Below, in pieces: positions 58,201 to 64,000 of a DNA stretch of 64,000 nt. The stretch is from Nephrocerus scutellatus (taxonomy: Eukaryota; Arthropoda; Insecta; Diptera; Pipunculidae), in NCBI GenBank assembly GCA_947095585.1, contig OX352761.1:137298277-137362276 (forward strand), read 5' to 3'. Positions within the stretch are counted from its first letter, which is position 1. Every line of letters begins with the position of its first letter. A model generated the notes under the pieces. The model was given only the letters and a program-made list of their open reading frames with translations, made no database searches and was not told the DNA's origin. Made by a program: the position numbers and the translations under genes.

Positions 58201-60830
58201 GTGCTGCTCCACATACCGAAAAGCGAGACGACGGCGGCGGAGCTGCACTTCTGCACGGCAACAGAAAGAATAAAAAAAAAGTAAAAAAAAAAATCTGCAA
58301 AAGCTGAGGCAAAAGAGCATTGTAAATAATTGTAATACGCCTACTTACTTTTAATTGTTACTTTATGCAGCTAAAGATCAAAGCAAGTAGTCGCACCACT
58401 GAGTGCATCAGTGTATACGTTATAAGGATTTGTTTTGTTCTGAAGCGGAACGCAACTGCGGAGACAAATGCACTGCTTCTACTTGAGTCTACGCACAAAG
58501 CGGAAAAAAGGATATTCCATATGTCCGTAGCAAGGAGGGTGGAACACAACAAATCAACCACGGAACAAAAAGCAAATAAAAGGAATACCAAAGGAAGAAG
58601 ACATGAAAAAAAAATGCACTTTCAGGAAGAACTTAAGTAACACTACAGTCGGTACAAAAAATTTCGACTTAAATTTACATGACACAATATATGAAGTGGA
58701 ATAAAATCGGGTAGTTATGAGTAATTACTAAATGTTTGATTCACTTAACACAAAATAAATGTTAATAAGGCAAACAATTTTTGTAACCAAACTGGAAGAC
58801 TTACCAATTAAAGTCTTCTAAAACAACTCTGAGAGATACAAGAAAGATACAATTTTGCCTAAAAATCTAAATCGAAAAACCGAAAAAACGCATCTGATTA
58901 TCTAGGTTTGCCTAACGTATATCATTCATGTATTCCAATACTTTTTCTAGCGGCCTTAACACTACCATCTGCGACTACAACAAAATCTGAACTGAAAAGA
59001 TTTCCCTTCCGGTTTTTTTTTGTTCTTCTTCCACACTACCCTACCTGAGAATAACAAGTAATAGAATCATTACAACAAAATAAATATTACAGCGATGGAC
59101 AATACGAATCAGGACTAACTATAACTATCTAGCTATGCCAACATTGTTGCCCCTTATTTCTACTCAATTACTTCTTCAAAACCAAAAAAACACAATGTCT
59201 CTATCAACAGAAAATCTAGCCATTGGCATTGCCTCAAAAGTTAACAAGAATCACTTGATAAGACAGAGGCAGGCCGCACTCCACAGCAACATCCTTCCGC
59301 TGGGGCATTTGTCATAACAGAGAACAAGATTAGCCTTTGGCTTTACATTCAATGCACTACTACTACTACTGCTACTGGGAGGTATAGAAGTACATTGCAG
59401 TAACCTTGTCTCTCCTACCAGATGAGGCTGACCTACCGTCACACCTTTCCCATTGCGACTAACATTCTTAGATGAAAAGAAAACACTGAAATCCTCGTAA
59501 AGAAAGAAACGGAAAAGCCAAGTGGTAGTAGCGGTCGGTTGCCACAGCAAAACATCAAAGTGAATATCTAGCACTTCAGTCCGCTTGATAGCCTCTTACT
59601 TCGTCATCGTCGTCGTCGTCGTCATCGTTGACGTTTCAGTCGCGTCATGTTCTTGCTATCCTTTGGATTAAGGTGGTATAAGCGCAGCTGAATTTTTATA
59701 TTGTTGTTTTTTTTACCTCTGATGAGCCTACTTGCAGAGTGCTTACCCTTTGAGGCGTAGGATTCATTATCCACACAAGGGGCTGTGGGCCTTCTTTTGC
59801 TATATCCTGTTCCTGCGCTTCTTACACTTATTACTATACATATAGTTTGCTGCTTAGTTCGTCCAACTCTTCTATGTCCTCATGTTTCCGTTTTCTTTAC
59901 AGATTTTTTTTTGCGCAGATTTCGTCTCGCGAGTTTTTGGACTTCAACGAAAGGCACAGTAAAGCAGAGACCCCAAATTGTGGTGAAACTTAACATAACC
60001 AAAAATAAATAAATCTCTTCTTAGAATACAATAAAAAATAATAATATAATATAATAATATAACAAAATATAACAAAAAAAAATTATATTAATAAAAGATG
60101 CCGGTCAGCCATCTGCAGAATAAGGTGAATAACATTTAGTATTTTTCACGCGCCGTATCTATTGTGTTTATAGTGGAAGTACGGTCAAACCGCCACGTGG
60201 TGCTCGCCGGTGCTCCCTCAAAAAATGAAAATCTGAATGATCGGGCAAATTTATACCTACAAAGTAAGGTTGTCGCAAGGCTAATAATATAGCCCATAAA
60301 GAAACCTTATTACGGAACCCTAAGCACTGATATAAGACGACAACGAAAAGGGCTAAATGATTTAAGAATTATCTCATGTATTTCTTCTTTTCTTTCTGTA
60401 CCAGAAAGAGATGCAAATCGGCTTCCTGATACCCTTTCAAGTATAAAGCTGAAATAAAAGTATATCTAAGCCACATGACGCTAAGACACTTTCCCAACAA
60501 ATTGATGGAATTTAAATTGCTATTTCTACTTAAAGGTAGCAACAAGCCCCCAGATCAATGAAAATCATACCAAACAAATAGCTTGTTTTTTTTCAACACA
60601 CAAAAGTGGATTAGCTAATAGATCACTATACTTACGAAAAATGCTCCACTGCATGTATTAAAATTCGCATTATCAAAAAGAGAAATCAGCAATAACGGCA
60701 CTATGAAAAATCATATATGAAATAGAAAAGGGAATCGAAATAAATTGCCTTTTGTGTATTCATGAACTTAGGGGGGCTATGTGATATTTGCAGGATGCGA
60801 CTCAATGAAAAAAGCACTATTAGGAATAGA
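55290..60830. other. Non-coding DNA, no gene supported
   Basis: Several short open frames lie on both strands, with none showing domains or paired splice sites. CAT/CGTCGT simple repeats occur at 56,080-56,130 and 59,600-59,625. Segments at 56,040-56,400 and 57,740-58,260 are GC-richer. A pyrimidine-rich acceptor-like CAG occurs at 57,165 (followed by GTGCAG) and at 57,487, but no open exon follows. A TTATAATA-type low-complexity stretch lies at 60,030-60,090. Confidence 0.5.
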
Positions 60831-60834
60831 AGTA

Positions 60835-61975
60835 AATCCCTTAATTATAAAGCAGATTAGAACCATGCTAGAACAAAGAAAAATCACGGCAAAAATGTCA
60901 GCATTGCTATCAAAACAGTAAAAGGATGTCCACATCAAGGAGGAATATCATCTCCACTACTGTGGCTGAAAATGGTTGACGAATTTCTAGCAAAACCCAA
61001 CCACAGAGAACTAAAATGCCGATGATATTAGAGTAATTATAAGAGACAAATATGACATAAGCATTGGAGATCTGATGCAGAATGCTCTAAAGCTATGTGG
61101 TTTGTAGGAGAGGAGCAGTCCATAACATCAACAAAACCACAATAATACCATTCACTAAAACAGAAGTAACTGTCAAAGAGGAAGTAAAATATCTAGGGGT
61201 TACCTTAGCATTAGATGGAAAACTTACGTGGGAGCCATACATGAACATGGTGTTCAAAAATGCTGCAAAAGCATTTTGGATCTTTAGAAAACAACTAGAA
61301 AAACCCTGGGAGCTTAACTCATAGATGCCTTCCTGGATATAGACCCAAAGCTAGCGACAAAACTAACAAAAAAAAACTTCATACGTAAATATGAAACCTT
61401 TATTTCCAAAAGAACAGAATGGAATACAAACCCAAAATGTATCAGAGATGACTTTCAAAAATGGTTCGCAGATCGATCAAAAACTTACAAGGCAGCAGAA
61501 GTGGGTCCGAATTGCTACAAAAATATATACCACTCTTTAAAGACTCCACGATTTTCCAAGCTGAGCTCTATGCCATAAATTCTGCAACAGATAACACCCA
61601 AACACTTGAGCACCATGTCTGATAGTCATCCCATGTCAAATGCACTAAAAAAGTATAAATTTAGCCCGAAAACAGTTATTACATGCGACAATACTCTAAA
61701 CAAACTGGCAGAATACAATAAGGTCAAACTTATTTGAATACAAGGATATGGGGGTAACGAGGTGGCGATTTACTTGCAAATAAAAGTGTAGTAACTGCAT
61801 TTATAGGAACGAGTTCTCTATGTGGCTTTAAAATCGAAAACATTAAGGACATAAAAATGTTGGCAATGAATTGCACAAATCACTGCTGGACAAACATAGA
61901 GCTACTAAAACTAATTGGACACTCTAGAGCAGCGGCACTCCCGAAATATTCCAATCCTGTTTACACAGTTTAATC
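60835..61975 (+). mobile_element. R1/I-type LINE, RT palm plus RNase H remnant
   Basis: On the plus strand, TVKGCPHQGGISSPLLW and KMVDEFLAKPNHRELK (about 60915-61015) form the conserved PQGG...SPLLW block, with an extra His inside the usual CPQGG. ADDIRVIIRDKYDIS (about 61018-61060) is the catalytic aspartate pair with the aromatic position lost to a frameshift. The next frame, 61097-61324, has INKTTIIPFTKTEVTVKEEV, KYLGVTLALDGKLTWEPYMN and FKNAAKAFWIFRKQLEK. Further on, RNase H-like segments appear in shifted frames: STIFQAELYAINSATDNT (about 61550) and VADLLANKSVVTAFIG (about 61765). Stops and shifts throughout show it is dead. The mix of this RT type with an RNase H places it in the R1/LOA/I group without a firm clade. 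Confidence 0.85.
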
Positions 61976-62130
61976 GCCTGTTGTAAAATTTAATGCATTC
62001 TTATTAAAATTGTCCCAGTGTGCAGCGACTAATAGGCATTTCGTTCTTTATACGGATAATGAGACTACTTCGTCGAGGACGGAAGGAGAACTGATGAATG
62101 GTGCGATGCAGGGTGCTCTGCATAAGTTTT

Positions 62131-62355
62131 CTCTCTCTCTCTCTCTCTCTCTCTATTTCTTATAAATTTGTCTATCTCTCTTTTTCGCTCTTATAGCTGG
62201 AATGTCTCCTCGTTGTCCTCATCAGTCATTATATCCTTGATAAGGAACCCTCTTTGCCACCCACTGCATGTGATGCAGTTTACTTAATTTATGTATGCAG
62301 CGGAAGTAGTAGGTAAAGCTGCATGCTGCAGTCAGTCAGCTCATAGCATGCGGAG
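62131..62355 (+). promoter_or_regulatory. Candidate promoter: CT/GA repeat plus initiator
   Basis: A 24-bp (CT)n run at 62131-62154 would be a strong binding site for GAGA-type factors in flies. About 180 bp downstream, GCAGTCAGTCAG (62328-62339) contains overlapping initiator-like TCAGTC motifs, and AGACA follows at about 62353-62357, close to but not exactly at the downstream-promoter-element spacing. The sequence after it (to about 62,550) resembles an untranslated leader: mixed composition, no long ORF, several short ATGs. There is no clear donor. Treat as a motif-based suggestion. Confidence 0.25.
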
Positions 62356-62734
62356 ACATTGCTACGAAAGTGCCGCGAAAATACGGTTCTACAATTTTTT
62401 CACATTTGTTGTTGTTTTGGTTTGTAGCAAAAATTAACTTAGTGCTAGAAAGTGTTGTGTCGCAAGTGACGATGCTATAATAAGGTGCATATTTCGCATA
62501 AGTGTGCGAATGCAATTTGCATCACAATAGTGTTCATCTAACCTGGACTAAGGACGAACAGAAAACCGGATATACTAATAACTGCAGTCAGTATTAGGTA
62601 ACTTATGCATTCAACTTTTAATGTCCGATTGTTTTAGAACAAAAATCTGTCATATTTGTTCACCATATATTGCAACTTGTTGATACAACGAATGCGACTA
62701 TGTGGGATTTTGTTTATGTAGGTATCGTATATCA

Positions 62735-62975
62735 TGGGCGCCGTGGTTCTAGTGGTTAGTGCGTTATTTTGAGTAGGAGCTGAAAGACCGAAACTATCTT
62801 TCACGGTCCCATCTCTCGCGAATGTCTGACAAACGCCCGAGAGTATTAATTGCCATGGAAAGCCTCTCAATTCCCATTCCATTGTGTGCAGATATAACAC
62901 GCATAACACGAATGGTCGCGAGAATCTAGACCTTGGAACTTATGGGTATGTCGCCCAAATATTATTATTATAAAA
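62735..62975 (+). mobile_element. tRNA-derived SINE, B box lost (copy 4)
   Basis: This copy has the same head (ATGGGCGCCGTGG), an A-box variant TGGTTCTAGTGG (62744-62755) and the family body (TCTCGCGAATGTCTGACAAA, CGCCCGAGAGTATTAA, GGTCGCGAGAATCTAGACC) ending in an ATT-repeat tail (about 62958-62971). The segment that carries the B box in copies 1 and 2 is replaced by a shorter sequence (GCTGAAAGACCGAAACTATC), so pol III transcription from this copy is unlikely. Flanking direct repeats are not clear. Confidence 0.87.
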
Positions 62976-63364
62976 ATTATTGTAAAAAATGCCTTCGTAT
63001 GAATATATTACTGCAAAAGTTCCAATAGTTCTTTCTGATTAAAAACTACTGAGCAAAAGGACTGAAAATTCTCCCAAATGGTGCAGGAATTTAAATTGAA
63101 TACTTTTACACTTTTCGTGCTGACGCCATAGGAAATCTCCAATTCCAATCTCTAAATTCCAAGTACCATTCTGCGAAAGTGACCTGATCATTTCACTTGC
63201 ATTGATGCGGCCAATAAAAAGCAACTGATGGACGACGATCTGTTGGTGTGTAAATGGAATTTAAATTCCAATACCTTTGCTTGTTTGATTTTGAAATGCT
63301 ATCCTTTTGCATGACATAGATTTTCTTCTTTTTACTCTACTCTTTAGTTGAAAGATATGCGTAC

Positions 63365-63662
63365 CTGATGTAATTCGAAAGTTCCACCTTTCCTGCACGA
63401 AATCCAACTGAGCACATCTGACATCAGTGTGGCAATCGATTTCATCAAATATCTGCACGATTTTCGTCCGATTGAATGTCGACGCACATCCTGCCCGACG
63501 CAAATGAAATTTAAAATTTTCTACGTTTTTGCAACCGTTTGAGATTTTCTGAAAAAAAATCAAGGCAGATTTGTTAAAGTATTCATTGGGATTTTTTTTA
63601 AATGAGGAGAAGTCTCTGGTATACATTTTCAAAGGAAACGGATAAGTCGCAGAATTTGTCAT
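63365..63662 (-). CDS. Candidate host coding exon, unidentified
   Basis: A minus-strand frame is open from an ATG at 63662 (context AAAATG) through an internal 3' splice acceptor (TTGATTTTTTTTCAG, exon from 63548) to a good donor (ACATCAG|GTACGC, intron from 63364). The 184-bp acceptor-to-donor segment is open only in the phase-0 frame: KISNGCKNVENFKFHLRRAG, then TKIVQIFDEIDCHTDVRCAQ and LDFVQERWNFRITS. It has four Cys in 50 residues, balanced composition and no low-complexity bias, which is unlike most of the window. Either the exon starts at 63548, or the ATG makes it a first coding exon. No family is recognised. The next exon is not clear: an open minus-strand stretch at 63224-63039 (MIRSLSQNGTWNLEIGIGDF) fits poorly in phase. 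Confidence 0.42.
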
Positions 63663-63868
63663 TTTAAAAGCGTTCGTGTTGAATTTTATGACAATCTAAA
63701 GAGTTACCATTCGTGGCTTTTCGGGGAAAAAAAACTACGATTAGAAATATCGCTGCCTGCTCTATTTTCGTGCACTTGTGTACAAATAAATAACAACTTC
63801 CCAGTGACGACATAAACAGAAAGCCAAACAAAGATCCAACGTTCGTCCGCTTGTATCTGCCAACTTAC

Positions 63869-63953
63869 CAAGAATAGAACGAACGATAAAGACAAACGGA
63901 CACACGAAGTAAGAGCTTGCGATGACGAACGTAGCACAGAATGATAACACTGA
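63869..63953 (-). other. Candidate upstream exon of the same minus-strand gene
   Basis: This 85-bp segment starts after a pyrimidine-rich acceptor-like ATTTTCAG (63961-63954), or alternatively at an initiator TCAGTCAGTG overlapping the same place, and ends at a strong donor (TATTCTTG|GTAAGTTGG, intron from 63868). It is open in more than one frame but has no ATG in the frame that would join to the exon at 63548. It is most easily read as a 5' UTR exon. A CATATCTATGG motif about 25 bp upstream could serve as a weak TATA. It lies at the window edge, so the rest of the gene cannot be seen. Confidence 0.3.
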
Positions 63954-64000
63954 CTGAAAATAGAAACACCATAGATATGGGTTCAGCAGCAGCATTTAAG

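Noticed and set aside
63762..63995. 77-residue hydrophobic ORF as a membrane protein
   Set aside because: It crosses a strong GTAAGT donor; its start is outside the candidate exon, and composition is T-rich leader-like.
1..64000. CRISPR array, prophage, operon or other prokaryotic system
   Set aside because: The window is eukaryotic: introns, SINEs, LINEs and Gypsy relics, no spaced identical short repeats with unique spacers, and no clustered same-strand genes.

Overview
This is an A+T-rich eukaryotic window with no bacterial gene organisation, no rRNA and no clear functional tRNA gene. Its repeat content (LOA/R1, RTE and CR1/Jockey-type LINEs, a Ty3/Gypsy element, a Tc1/mariner-like transposase, tRNA-derived SINEs), its promoter-like TCAGT motifs and its splice signals point to an insect, most likely a fly (Diptera). 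That assignment is inference from family knowledge; no species-specific gene was recognised. Almost all recognisable protein sequence belongs to decayed transposable elements. Host coding sequence seems limited to a few short exons, so the window is probably long introns or intergenic DNA.

Layout. 0-10 kb: non-coding DNA with two CR1/Jockey-type LINE copies (3.8-4.5 kb minus, 5.7-6.6 kb plus). 10-17 kb: a full-length tRNA-SINE, a candidate 5' UTR exon (11.05-11.39 kb), an unidentified ORF (12.1-12.4 kb minus), a LINE C-terminus, a ~147-bp tandem array (14.5-15.06 kb) and a second SINE with a perfect 13-bp target-site duplication. 18.2-20.4 kb: a minus-strand LINE with endonuclease and RT remnants, split by a nearly perfect 765-bp copy of 15590-16354 and flanked by 109-bp direct repeats. 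23.6-25 kb: a truncated SINE and another LINE whose catalytic box reads YAED. 28.1-29.2 kb: a 570-bp tandem duplication. 29.6-33.5 kb: an R1-like fragment and a LINE fragment. 33.5-38.1 kb: repeat-poor, partly GC-richer DNA. 38.1-42.1 kb: RTE and LOA elements. 44.4-45.2 kb: a mariner-like transposase relic. 50.1-52.1 kb: a Ty3/Gypsy relic with a LINE inserted in it. 54.9-55.3 kb: a 72-bp tandem repeat. 60.8-62 kb: an R1/I-type LINE. 62.7 kb: a SINE.

The most interesting host signal is on the plus strand at 49.05-49.71 kb. Three small exons (34, 13 and 71 nt) have good splice sites and join into one open frame that starts at an ATG. The first begins exactly at a CAG|GTAAGA junction preceded by a long pyrimidine tract, the form of a recursive-splicing ratchet point. 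A candidate 5' UTR exon with a GTAAGT donor lies 37.7 kb upstream. A second possible host gene, on the minus strand, enters from the right edge (exons near 63.95-63.87 and 63.66-63.37 kb). All exon calls come from reading splice motifs and frames by eye and need transcript support.
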